Below, one piece after another: positions 6,597-14,052 of a stretch of DNA of 28,165 nucleotides. Where the stretch lies: contig JAABSI010000035.1 of the NCBI GenBank assembly GCA_011390455.1, forward strand, positions 1 through 28,165. The letters run 5' to 3'. A model generated the notes under the pieces. That model saw only the letters and a list, made by a program, of their open reading frames with translations. It was not told the DNA's origin and did no database searches. Source of the stretch: Trueperaceae bacterium. Lineage in GTDB: Bacteria; Deinococcota; Deinococci; Deinococcales; Trueperaceae. Position numbers and translations under genes: made by a program. Position 1 is the stretch's first letter. The number at the start of each line of letters is the position of its first letter.

Positions 6597-7667
6597 TCAG
6601 CCTACCGCGGTCGCGCGCGCCCTCAGGAACGCCTGCAGCGCGTCCGCGTCGCCGCGCGCGAGCACGGTGCGGGGCGCGCGCGCGAGGGCCTTGCGGTAGA
6701 GCGGGTCGTAGTACTCCGCCAGCATCGCGGCGATCCAGGGCGCGTGCGCGTCGGGATCGTGCCAGGCGCCGGCGGCCGCCTGGATGCGGGCCTCGATCGC
6801 GTCGTGCCGGGCGCCGCCCAAGCGCTTGCGCACGCGCGCGAGGTCGCCGAGCAGCCGTTCGCGAGCCGCGACGGCGCCGTGCCGCTCGGTCGGTCCGACG
6901 ACGTACCCGGCGTACAGGCGCGCGATGCGTTCCGCATCGCTCGCCTCGAGGACGATGCGCGGCGCCGCGAACATCGCGGCGTGGAGCGCCTCGGGCAGGG
7001 TGCGGCGCCCGACCCAGCGCGACTCGTCCTCGACGACGAGGAGGCCGGACGGCGCGAGGCGGAGCGCCGCGCCGACGGCGTTCTCGAACGTCGCCTGGGA
7101 CGGTTGCGGCGCGTCCTCGGCCCCGAACGCGCTCCCCCGGTGGTGGGCGAGCCCCTCGAGGTCGAGCACGGTCGTGCCCGGCGCGCCGTCCAGGGCGAGC
7201 AAGAAGTCCGTCTTGCCGGCGCCGGTCAGGCCGGTCACCACCACGACGTCGTGGCGCGCGAGTTGCGCCCCGAGGTCGCGAGCGAGGAGCGTGCGGATCG
7301 CCTTGTAGCCGCCGGCCACCCGCGCGACGTCCGGTCGATCGATCAGATCGAGGGTCAGGCGGCTGCGCAGCCCGCCGCGCCAACAGGCGACGGCCGTGGG
7401 GCCGGCCTCCACCACGCGTCGCCAGGCCGCGGTCCGCTCGGGCAGGTGCGGGCCGGCCAAGGTCCACCCGAGCGCCTCCGCGGCCTCCTGGCCCGCCTCG
7501 GCGTAGCGCACGCCGACCGCGTGCCGCTCCGCGTCGCTCATCAGGGGCAGCGACACCGCGTCCGGGAGCGCGCCGCGCGCGACCTCGACCGGCGCCCGGA
7601 CGTCGATCAGGCGGCGAACGGGGGTTCCGCCGCCCTCGCGGTAGAGCTCCTCGGGGGTCAGGTCCAT
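6597..7667 (-). CDS. selU: tRNA 2-selenouridine synthase
   Basis: 356 aa (also called MnmH or YbbB). It replaces the sulfur of 2-thiouridine at the wobble position of Lys, Glu and Gln tRNAs with selenium from selenophosphate. The N-terminal rhodanese domain covers about residues 15-125 and holds the catalytic Cys95 in ACWRGGLRS, matching Cys97 of E. coli. A P-loop domain follows, with GLTGAGKT at 146-153, then an EDESRWVGRR segment and a helical C-terminus. Order and length match the family. A TAGCCT box ends 6 nt before the ATG at 7667, so selU-selD can be transcribed on their own. A hairpin separates this unit from fhs. Confidence 0.94.
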   Translation of the reverse strand: MDLTPEELYREGGGTPVRRLIDVRAPVEVARGALPDAVSLPLMSDAERHAVGVRYAEAGQEAAEALGWTLAGPHLPERTAAWRRVVEAGPTAVACWRGGLRSRLTLDLIDRPDVARVAGGYKAIRTLLARDLGAQLARHDVVVVTGLTGAGKTDFLLALDGAPGTTVLDLEGLAHHRGSAFGAEDAPQPSQATFENAVGAALRLAPSGLLVVEDESRWVGRRTLPEALHAAMFAAPRIVLEASDAERIARLYAGYVVGPTERHGAVAARERLLGDLARVRKRLGGARHDAIEARIQAAAGAWHDPDAHAPWIAAMLAEYYDPLYRKALARAPRTVLARGDADALQAFLRARATAVG

Positions 7668-7673
7668 GGACCA

Positions 7674-7679
7674 AGGCTA
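7674..7679 (-). promoter_or_regulatory. Candidate leaderless promoter (-10 TAGCCT) of selU-selD
   Basis: TAGCCT on the minus strand ends 6 nt (TGGTCC) before the selU ATG. No ribosome binding site is present. The box starts right beside the end of the fhs hairpin. Confidence 0.45.
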
Positions 7680-7714
7680 CGCCCCGCGGCGTCGTGCGTT
7701 CGTGCCGCGGGGCG
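7680..7714 (-). terminator. Strong hairpin after fhs, just before the selU promoter
   Basis: A perfect 10-bp stem: CGCCCCGCGG (7680-7689) pairs with CCGCGGGGCG (7705-7714) around a 15-nt loop. It begins 14 nt after the fhs stop on the minus strand. No T-tract follows; the selU -10 box follows directly. Likely roles are fhs termination or mRNA 3'-end protection. Confidence 0.5.
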
Positions 7715-7728
7715 AGGGGTGCGGTCGG

Positions 7729-9333
7729 TCAACCGCCTTGCATCAGGCCGCGCACGCTGCCGTCCGCCTCGATCCGCACGTGGCGGGCGGCGGGATCGCG
7801 CGGCAGTCCGGGCATCGTGAAGACGCTCCCCGCCAGGGCCACCAGGAAGCCGGCGCCAGCCGCGAGCCGCACCTCCGAGATCGTGAGGGTGTGGCCCTCC
7901 TGGAAGACGCCCCCCTTGGGGTCCTCGGTGAGCGAGAGCGGCGTCTTGGCGACGCACGGCGGCAAGTGGCCGTAGCCGGCGGCGGTGAGCGCGTCCAGCT
8001 CGGCGCGCGCGGCCTCGGTGAAGACGACGTCGCCGGCGCCGTAGAGCGTCGTCGCCAGCGCGGCGAGCTTCCCTTCGAACGGCGCGTCGGTCGGGTACAG
8101 CGCGTGCGGGGCGGGATCGCCGCTGGTCTCGAGGGCGTCCAGGACGACCCGTGCGAGCGCCTCGCCGCCGGATCCGCCGTCGGCGAAGGCCGTGATCGGC
8201 GCCGCCGCGGCGCCCGCCGCCTCCGCGTACGCGCGGACGCGCGCCACGTCGGCCGGGTCGTCGTCGCCGAAGACGTTGATCGCCACGACGGGCGGCAGCC
8301 CGAAGGCGCGCACGTTCGTGAGTTGCCGCTCGAGGTGCGGCAAGCCGGCCTCGAGGTCGCCGCCACCGTGGGCGCGGAGCGCTTTGACGGTGGCGACCAG
8401 GACGACGGCGTCCGGCCATACCCCGGCTTGCGGCGCCTTCAGATGCAGGAACTTCTCGCCGCCGAGGTCGAAGCCGAAGCCCGCCTCGGTGACCACCACG
8501 TCGGCGTGGTGCAGACCGGTATGGGTGGCGAGCACGCTCGAGCAGCCGTGCGCGATGTTGGCGAACGGGCCGGCGTGCACCAGGGCGGGGCCCCCCTCGC
8601 TCGTCTGGACCAGGTTGGGGCGCAGGGCCTCGCGCAACAGGACGAGCATGGCGTCGGTGGCGCCGAGGTCGTCGGCGGTGACCGGTCGGTCGTCCTCCGT
8701 CCAGCCGACCACGGTGCGCGCGAGCCGCGTCCTCAGGTCGTCCTGCGAGCCCGCGAGCGCCAGCATCGCCATGACCTCGCTGGCCGCGGTGATGTCGAAG
8801 CGCGTCTGGCGTTCCGCACGACCGCCGACGGCGACGGTCACCCGCCGCAGCGCGCGGTCGTTCATGTCGACCACCCGCGACCAGGTGACGCGGTCCTTCG
8901 CGAGGCCGCTCGGCGCCCGGAAGTACAGGTCGGTGTCGACCATCGCCGCGAGCAGATTGTGGGCCGCACCGATCGCGTGCAGGTCGCCGGTGAAGTGGAG
9001 GTTGACGTCGTCGGCGGGCTCGACCTGCGCGCGCCCGCCGCCGGTGCCGCCCCCTTTGACGCCGAAGACGGGACCGAGCGAGGGTTCGCGCAGGGCCAAC
9101 GCCGTGCGGGCGCCGAGCCGGCGCATCCCCATCGCCAGACCGATGCTGACGGTGGTCTTGCCTTCGCCGGACTTGGTGGGGGTCAAGGCGCTGACCAGCA
9201 CGAGTTTGCCGCGCGCCGCCGGCGCCGCCGGCGGGTCGAGCTTGGCCTTGTGGCGGCCGAGCGTCGTGAGCGTGTCCCGGTCGAGCCCGAGCTCGTCGGC
9301 GACGTCGAGGATGGGGCGCAGGTCGGTGTGCAT
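7729..9333 (-). CDS. fhs: Formate-tetrahydrofolate ligase
   Basis: 534 aa. It joins formate to tetrahydrofolate using ATP, giving 10-formyl-THF for one-carbon metabolism. The N-terminal TPTKSGEGKTT forms the ATP-binding loop (Lys59). Further family blocks are REPSLGPVFGVKGGGTGGG, DVNLHFTGDLHAIGAAHNLLAAM, DRALRR, FDITAASEVMA, GPFANIAHGCSSVLA, EAGFGFDLGGEKF and the C-terminal GDVMTMPGLP-like FTMPGLPRDPAA. It is slightly shorter than the usual 555-560 aa, with no domain missing. The ATG at 9333 has GGAGG 6 nt upstream (9340-9344). It begins 26 nt after ugpE on the same strand and may be read through from the transporter operon. Confidence 0.96.
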   Translation of the reverse strand: MHTDLRPILDVADELGLDRDTLTTLGRHKAKLDPPAAPAARGKLVLVSALTPTKSGEGKTTVSIGLAMGMRRLGARTALALREPSLGPVFGVKGGGTGGGRAQVEPADDVNLHFTGDLHAIGAAHNLLAAMVDTDLYFRAPSGLAKDRVTWSRVVDMNDRALRRVTVAVGGRAERQTRFDITAASEVMAMLALAGSQDDLRTRLARTVVGWTEDDRPVTADDLGATDAMLVLLREALRPNLVQTSEGGPALVHAGPFANIAHGCSSVLATHTGLHHADVVVTEAGFGFDLGGEKFLHLKAPQAGVWPDAVVLVATVKALRAHGGGDLEAGLPHLERQLTNVRAFGLPPVVAINVFGDDDPADVARVRAYAEAAGAAAAPITAFADGGSGGEALARVVLDALETSGDPAPHALYPTDAPFEGKLAALATTLYGAGDVVFTEAARAELDALTAAGYGHLPPCVAKTPLSLTEDPKGGVFQEGHTLTISEVRLAAGAGFLVALAGSVFTMPGLPRDPAARHVRIEADGSVRGLMQGG

Positions 9334-9359
9334 GGAAATCCTCCGTGGGGTCGACGCCG

Positions 9360-10205
9360 TCACTTGTCGGAGTCGGTCAGGCCTTTCACGAACCAGCGTT
9401 GCATGAGGACGATCACCAGCACCGGTGGAATCAGCGCGAGCATCGCGACGGCCATGATCAGGTGCCAGTCCGTCTGGGTCTCGCCGGAGCCGATCATGCG
9501 GACGATGCCGATGACGATCGTCTCGGCGCCGCGGCTGGTGGTGACGATCAGTGGCCACAGGTACTGGTTCCATCCATAGACGAACTGGATGACGAACAGG
9601 GCGGCGATGGTGTTGGTCGAGAGCGGGAGGAGCACCGACCAGAAGAAGCGCATCGGGCCCGCGCCGTCGATCTGGGCGGCGTCGACGAGCTCGTCGGGGA
9701 CGGTCAGGAAGAACTGCCGGAAGAGCAGCGTGGCGGTCGCCGACGCGATCAACGGGATGGTCAGGCCACCGAACGTGTCGATCATGCCCAGGTTCGACAC
9801 GACCTCGTAGGTGGGGATCATCCGCACCTCGACCGGCAGCATCAGCGTGATGAAGATCATCCAGAAGAAGAACATCCGACCGGGGAAGGCGAAGAAGACG
9901 ACGGCGAACGACGAGAGCACCGAGATGGCGATCTTGCCGATGGCGATGAAGAGCGCCATGTACAGGCTGTTGCGCATCATCGCCAGCGCCGGCGTCGCGC
10001 GCACCCGGACGCCGGTGTTGTCCGTGAGCGCCTGGGTGTAGTTCTCGATCAAGTTCGGGCCGATCGTCAACGGGAGGTCGCCGCGCGCGATGGTGGCCGC
10101 GTCGTGGGTCGACCCGACGAAGGCGAGGTAGATGGGGAACACGAAGATGACCACGCCGATCAGGAGCACGAGGTGCGGGATCCAGGTGTGCGTCCGGATG
10201 GCCAT
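9360..10205 (-). CDS. ugpE: ABC transporter permease, UgpE/MalG type
   Basis: 281 aa, the same length as E. coli UgpE. It is an inner-membrane permease of the carbohydrate uptake-1 (CUT1) family. Six hydrophobic segments are visible, starting with a helix at about residues 10-31. The cytoplasmic EAA loop, which contacts the ATPase, reads DAAQIDGAGPMRFFWSVLLPLS. The ending WFVKGLTDSDK resembles the usual RFVKGLTAGAVKG tail. Its ATG overlaps the ugpA stop in TGATG, so the two permeases are translationally coupled. Assignment to glycerol-3-phosphate rather than another sugar rests on overall similarity to Ugp and is not certain. Confidence 0.88.
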   Translation of the reverse strand: MAIRTHTWIPHLVLLIGVVIFVFPIYLAFVGSTHDAATIARGDLPLTIGPNLIENYTQALTDNTGVRVRATPALAMMRNSLYMALFIAIGKIAISVLSSFAVVFFAFPGRMFFFWMIFITLMLPVEVRMIPTYEVVSNLGMIDTFGGLTIPLIASATATLLFRQFFLTVPDELVDAAQIDGAGPMRFFWSVLLPLSTNTIAALFVIQFVYGWNQYLWPLIVTTSRGAETIVIGIVRMIGSGETQTDWHLIMAVAMLALIPPVLVIVLMQRWFVKGLTDSDK

Positions 10206-11086
10206 CAGTAGTGCACCCGCCGTTCGATGTAGCGGAACTGGATGATCGTGAGCAGGATGACGGCCGTCATCAGGATCACCGATTGCGCCGACGAACCGCC
10301 GAGGTCGAGGTTCACCCAGCCGTCGCGGTAGAGGCGGTACATCAGCGTCGTCGTCGCTCGCCCCGGTCCCCCCTGGGTGATCGCGTGGATCACGCCGAAG
10401 GTCTCGAAGAAGGAGTAGATGATGTTGACGACCAAGAGGAAGAAGGTGGTGGGGGAGAGGAGCGGGAACACCACCGACCAGAAGCGCCGACCCGGCGACG
10501 CGCCGTCGATCGCCGCCGCCTCGATGATGCCCTTCGGGATCGACTGGAGGCCGGCGAGGAAGAACAGGAAGTTGTAGCTCACCTGTTTCCACGCGGAGAT
10601 GAAGATGACGAGCCAGAGCGCGTGGTCGGAGTTGATGCGGTAGTCCCATGGGATACCGAGCGCGCGCAGCCCCTGGCCGATCTGGCCGATGTTGGGGTGG
10701 AAGATGAAGAGCCAGAGCACGGCGGCGACGGCCGGGGCGATGGCGTAGGGCCAGATGATGATGGTGCGGTAGCCGGTGGCGCCGCGGATCACCTGGTCCG
10801 CCATCACGGCGAGCAGGAGCGCCGGCGCCATGGCGCCGAGCGTGACGGCGACCGTGAAGACGATCGTGACGCGGGTCGCTTCGAGATAGAGCGGGCTGGT
10901 GAGGACGTGGGCGTAGTTCTCGAACCACACGAAGGTGGTCCGGAGCCCGAACGGGTCCTCGAGCAGGAGCGACTGATAGATGGCCTGACCGGCCGGGTAG
11001 AAGAAGAAGACGACCGTGATGGCGAGCTGCGGCGCCAGTAGGAGGTAGGGGAGGAACTTGTGGCGGAAGATGGTGCGCCGCTGCAT
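10205..11086 (-). CDS. ugpA: ABC transporter permease, UgpA/MalF type
   Basis: 293 aa (E. coli UgpA is 295). The N-terminus [26 protein letters not shown] and the segment [15 protein letters not shown] strongly recall UgpA. The EAA loop is [24 protein letters not shown]. Six hydrophobic segments are visible. The start at 11086 is chosen because GGAAGGA lies just upstream and the protein then begins MQRRTIF. A longer frame reaches an ATG at 11149, but that codon sits in the loop of the 11136-11163 hairpin and would add a Pro/Ala/Gly-rich 21-residue extension. It pairs with UgpE as the membrane channel. Confidence 0.9.
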   Translation of the reverse strand: MQRRTIFRHKFLPYLLLAPQLAITVVFFFYPAGQAIYQSLLLEDPFGLRTTFVWFENYAHVLTSPLYLEATRVTIVFTVAVTLGAMAPALLLAVMADQVIRGATGYRTIIIWPYAIAPAVAAVLWLFIFHPNIGQIGQGLRALGIPWDYRINSDHALWLVIFISAWKQVSYNFLFFLAGLQSIPKGIIEAAAIDGASPGRRFWSVVFPLLSPTTFFLLVVNIIYSFFETFGVIHAITQGGPGRATTTLMYRLYRDGWVNLDLGGSSAQSVILMTAVILLTIIQFRYIERRVHY

Positions 11087-11135
11087 GGGGTCCTTCCAGG
11101 GTGCGGCCGCCCCAGCGCGACCCGGGGACGGCGTA

Positions 11136-11163
11136 CCGGGGGCGCCCATTCGGGCGCCCCCGG
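11136..11163 (-). promoter_or_regulatory. Perfect 12-bp hairpin between ugpB and ugpA
   Basis: CCGGGGGCGCCC (11136-11147) pairs perfectly with GGGCGCCCCCGG (11152-11163) across a 4-nt loop. It starts 10 nt after the ugpB stop. There is no T-tract on the minus strand, and ugpA follows with its own ribosome binding site. The layout is that of an intra-operon stem-loop that stabilises the binding-protein mRNA or partly terminates transcription, so that binding protein is made in excess over permeases, as known for the mal operon. Confidence 0.6.
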
Positions 11164-11173
11164 CCAGGCGCGG

Positions 11174-12526
11174 TTAGCGGTTGGCGCGCTCGAAGGCGCG
11201 GAGCACGACGTTGCCACGCTCGACGGCGCTGTCGAGCGCCGCTTGGGCGGTCTTCTGCCCCTGGAACACCATCTCGATCTCTTCCTCGATGATGTCGCGG
11301 ATCTCGGGCATGTTGCCGAGTTGCAAGCCGCGGGAGTTCTCGGTGGGCGGGTGGAGGGTCATCTGCAGGTAGGGGACGGCGAGCCCGGGGCGGTCGTCGT
11401 AGTAGCCCTCGGCCGCGAGCTTCTCGTAGACGCCGTTGACGATCGGCAGGTAGCCGGTGTCGAGGTGCCACTGCTCGGCGCGCTCGGGCTGCGCCAAGAA
11501 GTTGAAGAACTCGGCGACCGCGCGGTACTCCTCGACGGTGCGGGTCGGCGCCTGCATCACCCAGAGGCTGGCGCCGCCGATGATCGAGTTCTGCGGCTCT
11601 TCGGCGAACTCGCGGTGGACCGGCAGGAAGTGCGCGGACCAGGCGAAGGTCGCCTCGCGGTTGACGCGCGCGAGCAGGCCGGACGAGGCCTGCAGGATGG
11701 CGCACTCACCCGAGGGGAACAGGGCGTCCGCCGCGTTGCCGCGGCCGCCGTACGTCGCCGATCCCTCGTCGATCATCTCGGCCAACATCGAGATGTGCGC
11801 GACGTGCAGGTCGCTGTTGATCCGCAGCTCGGCGTCGAGCCCGCCCATGCCGTTCATCTCGGTCGCGAGCGGGACGTCGTGCATCGCGCTGAAGTTCTCG
11901 AACTGGCTCCAGCTGGGCCACGCGAAGGACAGGCCGCAGGGGGCGGCGCCGGCCTCAACGACTTGTTCCGCGACGGCACGGACCTCGTCCCAGTACTTGA
12001 GCGACGTGGTCGCGGGATCGAGCCCGGCGGCGATCAGGGCGTCGTCGTTGACCCACATGATGGTCGTCGAGCTGTTGAAGGGCATCGACATCATCTGGCC
12101 CTCCGCGTTGCTGTAGTAGCCGCGGATGGACGCGATGTAGCGCTCGGGATCGAAGGGGACGCCGGTGTCGGCGAACAGCTGGTGGACGGGCATGATCGCG
12201 CCGCCCGCGTTCATCATGGTGGCGGTGCCGACCTCGAACATCTGGACGATGTGGGGCGCGGTGCCGGAGCGGAACGCGGCGATCGCGGCGACCATCGTGT
12301 CGTTGTAGGTGCCTTTGTAGCTCGGGTTGACCTGGTACTCGTCCTGGGACTCGTTGAAGTCCGCGACGTAGCCTTCGAGGGTCTCGCCGAGGGCGCCGGT
12401 GAAGCCGTGCCAGAACTCGACCTCGATCGGCTGCGCGAACGCGGCGCCGCCGGTGAGCATGAGGGCGAGGAACGCTAGGAGCGCGCGCCGCGCGAAGGAG
12501 CGGGAGGGTTGGATCGACGGGTGCAT
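11174..12526 (-). CDS. ugpB: ABC transporter substrate-binding protein, UgpB-like
   Basis: 450 aa. Residues 1-31 are a signal peptide (RSFARRALLAFLALML, then AAFA-Q cleavage). No lipobox Cys is present, so it is exported as a soluble protein. The mature chain starts IEVEFWHGFTGALGETLE, the classic opening of UgpB-like proteins. It continues with YKGTYNDTMVAAIAAFRSG, PHIVQMFEVGTATMM, MPFNSSTTIMWVNDD, and near the end HPPTENSRGLQLGNMPEIRDIIEEE. These blocks match the glycerol-3-phosphate/glycerophosphodiester binding protein, normally about 438 aa. GAGGAGA lies just upstream of the ATG at 12526. The cognate ATPase (ugpC/msmK type) is not in the window; CUT1 systems often share one ATPase encoded elsewhere. 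Confidence 0.9.
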   Translation of the reverse strand: MHPSIQPSRSFARRALLAFLALMLTGGAAFAQPIEVEFWHGFTGALGETLEGYVADFNESQDEYQVNPSYKGTYNDTMVAAIAAFRSGTAPHIVQMFEVGTATMMNAGGAIMPVHQLFADTGVPFDPERYIASIRGYYSNAEGQMMSMPFNSSTTIMWVNDDALIAAGLDPATTSLKYWDEVRAVAEQVVEAGAAPCGLSFAWPSWSQFENFSAMHDVPLATEMNGMGGLDAELRINSDLHVAHISMLAEMIDEGSATYGGRGNAADALFPSGECAILQASSGLLARVNREATFAWSAHFLPVHREFAEEPQNSIIGGASLWVMQAPTRTVEEYRAVAEFFNFLAQPERAEQWHLDTGYLPIVNGVYEKLAAEGYYDDRPGLAVPYLQMTLHPPTENSRGLQLGNMPEIRDIIEEEIEMVFQGQKTAQAALDSAVERGNVVLRAFERANR

Positions 12527-12718
12527 GAGGTCTCCTCGGATCGGTGACGGGCGCCGGCGCCGCGTCGCGGTCGCCGGGGCGGGCGCTGCGAGCCAGCCGT
12601 TCGCCCCCTTTCGGATCCGCCGCGGTCCCGGCCGGCACGCCGGCCACGGCGTCGGACTGCACCACGGCGAGAGGGGGCACGTCAGCGCCCTCCATGCATC
12701 CCTCACGTCGATGCGTGC

Positions 12719-12724
12719 ATTGTA
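12719..12724 (-). promoter_or_regulatory. Candidate -10 element (TACAAT) for ugpBAE
   Basis: TACAAT on the minus strand is one base from the TATAAT consensus. No good -35 is visible 17 nt upstream. It would give a leader of about 185 nt before ugpB. Confidence 0.3.
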
Positions 12725-12782
12725 CCCGGGGCCACGGTCGCGGGGGGGCCGTTTGCCCCTGAGCCCCCGTGGTCGGACGACC

Positions 12783-12811
12783 TTGCGCGCGCGCCGTGGC
12801 CGACCGATGAT
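12783..12811 (+). promoter_or_regulatory. Candidate promoter of the three-gene helical/membrane operon
   Basis: TTGCGC (12783-12788), a 17-nt spacer and GATGAT (12806-12811). This gives a leader of about 50 nt before the ATG at 12870. Spacing is ideal, but the hexamer matches are only 3/6 and 4/6. Confidence 0.3.
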
Positions 12812-12869
12812 GGGGCGTCGGCGGCCCCGTGCGCCCGATCCGCACGGAGCGCGCCCCGAAGGAGCAGCG

Positions 12870-14042
12870 ATGACCACGCCCGACGCATCGACCGGACCCC
12901 TCGTCTACCTCGATCGTGCGATGTCGCGGTTGCGCGACCTGAACCTGATCCCGACCGCCCCCGCCACCCACGAGGCGCCGATCGTCGCGCTGTTGCAGCA
13001 GATCCACGACCTCGATCCGGACCGGGTGGTCGCGATCACGCGCACCCTCGCGCAGGCTTCGCTCTTCAACGACGTGGTGCGCGAGCAGGTGCAGGCGATG
13101 GAGATCGGCACGCGCTACGAGCAGATCGCCAACGCCTTCGACAGCATCCGCGACGACGCGAAGGCGATGGTCGACCAGGTCGAGGATGGCAAGGTCACCA
13201 CCTTCGAGCGGCTGTCGAACGTGTGGATGAAGGTCACCCGCGGCGACATCGCCGACCGCTTCGAGAAGATCAAGGCCACCTACCTCGACGTGACCGCCTC
13301 GGCGCAGGACCAGATCGAGCGCGAGAACCTGATCTTGGAGTCCTACCAGGACTTCCGGGGCGCGCTCAAGCAGGCCGAGGTCCAGGCCTTCGAGGTGCTC
13401 CAGAGCGCCGAGGAGGAAGTCGAGGCCGCCAAGGCCGCGGTCGACGCGGCGATGGCGCACGTCGAGGCCGCGCCGGCCGAGGATCCCGCCGAGCGGGCGC
13501 GCCGCGAGCTCGCGCGCGACGAACGGGTGCGCGCGCTGCAGAACACCGACCGGCGCTTCCAGGTGGCCAAGGACCTCTCCGAGAACCTGACGATCGCGTA
13601 CAACACGTCCGAGGTCGTCATGGCGCGGCTCATGCAGACGCACACCGCCAAGGAGCGGGTGCGCTCGCAGGCGGTGTCGTTCTTCGGCACCAACGAGACC
13701 GTCCTGACGGCGTTGACCGCCTCGTTCACCGGGCTCTCGGGCCTGCACGAGGCGACGCAGACGCTCGAAGCGATGAAGGAGGGCGTGAGCCGCTCGCTCG
13801 AGACCCTCGCGGACATGGGCGGCAAGGTGCAGGAGGAGGCCGTCCGCGCCGGCTACGGACCCACCGTCCGCGCCGACGCCGTCAAGCGGCTCGTCGATTC
13901 GGTCGTGGACTACCAGGCGAGGTCGCGCGAGATCGTGAGCGAGATGCGCACGCTCAGCACGACCAACGCCGAGGAGATCCGCGAAGCGGTCGAGGACGGC
14001 AAGCAGCGCTTGGCGCGGCTCGCCCAGCGCGCGGAGGGTTGA
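12870..14042 (+). CDS. Uncharacterised helical cytoplasmic protein, first gene of a three-gene operon
   Basis: 390 aa, no signal peptide and no transmembrane segment. After a short N-terminal tail (residues 1-30), it is almost entirely helical, with heptad-like spacing of Leu, Val and Ala. A charged coiled-coil-like stretch runs over about residues 165-225 (EEEVEAAKAAVDAAMAHVEA). Segments such as VREQVQAMEIGTRYEQIANAFDSIRDDAKAMV and SLETLADMGGKVQEEAVRAGYGPTV look like conserved family blocks. I recall similar proteins only as hypothetical or 'cell surface' proteins in databases, which I cannot check. AAGGAG at 12859-12864 is 5 nt before the ATG, among the best ribosome binding sites here. The next gene starts 10 nt after its stop. 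Confidence 0.88.
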   Translation: MTTPDASTGPLVYLDRAMSRLRDLNLIPTAPATHEAPIVALLQQIHDLDPDRVVAITRTLAQASLFNDVVREQVQAMEIGTRYEQIANAFDSIRDDAKAMVDQVEDGKVTTFERLSNVWMKVTRGDIADRFEKIKATYLDVTASAQDQIERENLILESYQDFRGALKQAEVQAFEVLQSAEEEVEAAKAAVDAAMAHVEAAPAEDPAERARRELARDERVRALQNTDRRFQVAKDLSENLTIAYNTSEVVMARLMQTHTAKERVRSQAVSFFGTNETVLTALTASFTGLSGLHEATQTLEAMKEGVSRSLETLADMGGKVQEEAVRAGYGPTVRADAVKRLVDSVVDYQARSREIVSEMRTLSTTNAEEIREAVEDGKQRLARLAQRAEG

Positions 14043-14052
14043 GGGACCTTCG

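Larger units (their letters stand above)
12527..12869. other. 343-nt divergent intergenic region with promoters for ugpB and the three-gene operon
   Basis: No credible coding sequence is seen. A 7-bp inverted repeat with a 2-nt spacer (GGCCGGC/GCCGGCC) lies at 12630-12645. Less GC-rich sequence around 12695-12725 contains related ATGCAT and ATGCGTGCAT words and a TACAAT box on the minus strand. A TTGCGC-17 nt-GATGAT promoter-like pair faces right at 12783-12811. The two candidate promoters are about 60 nt apart and directed away from each other. Confidence 0.45.

Noticed and set aside
4933..7674. 913-codon minus-strand open frame that looks like one large protein
   Set aside because: Its upstream part is an out-of-frame shadow of selU and selD; only the last 201 codons encode the TRIC-type protein.
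11087..11149. Longer ugpA starting at the ATG at 11149
   Set aside because: That ATG lies in the loop of a 12-bp hairpin, and the added residues are Pro/Ala/Gly-rich. The ATG at 11086 has a good ribosome site and matches UgpA length.
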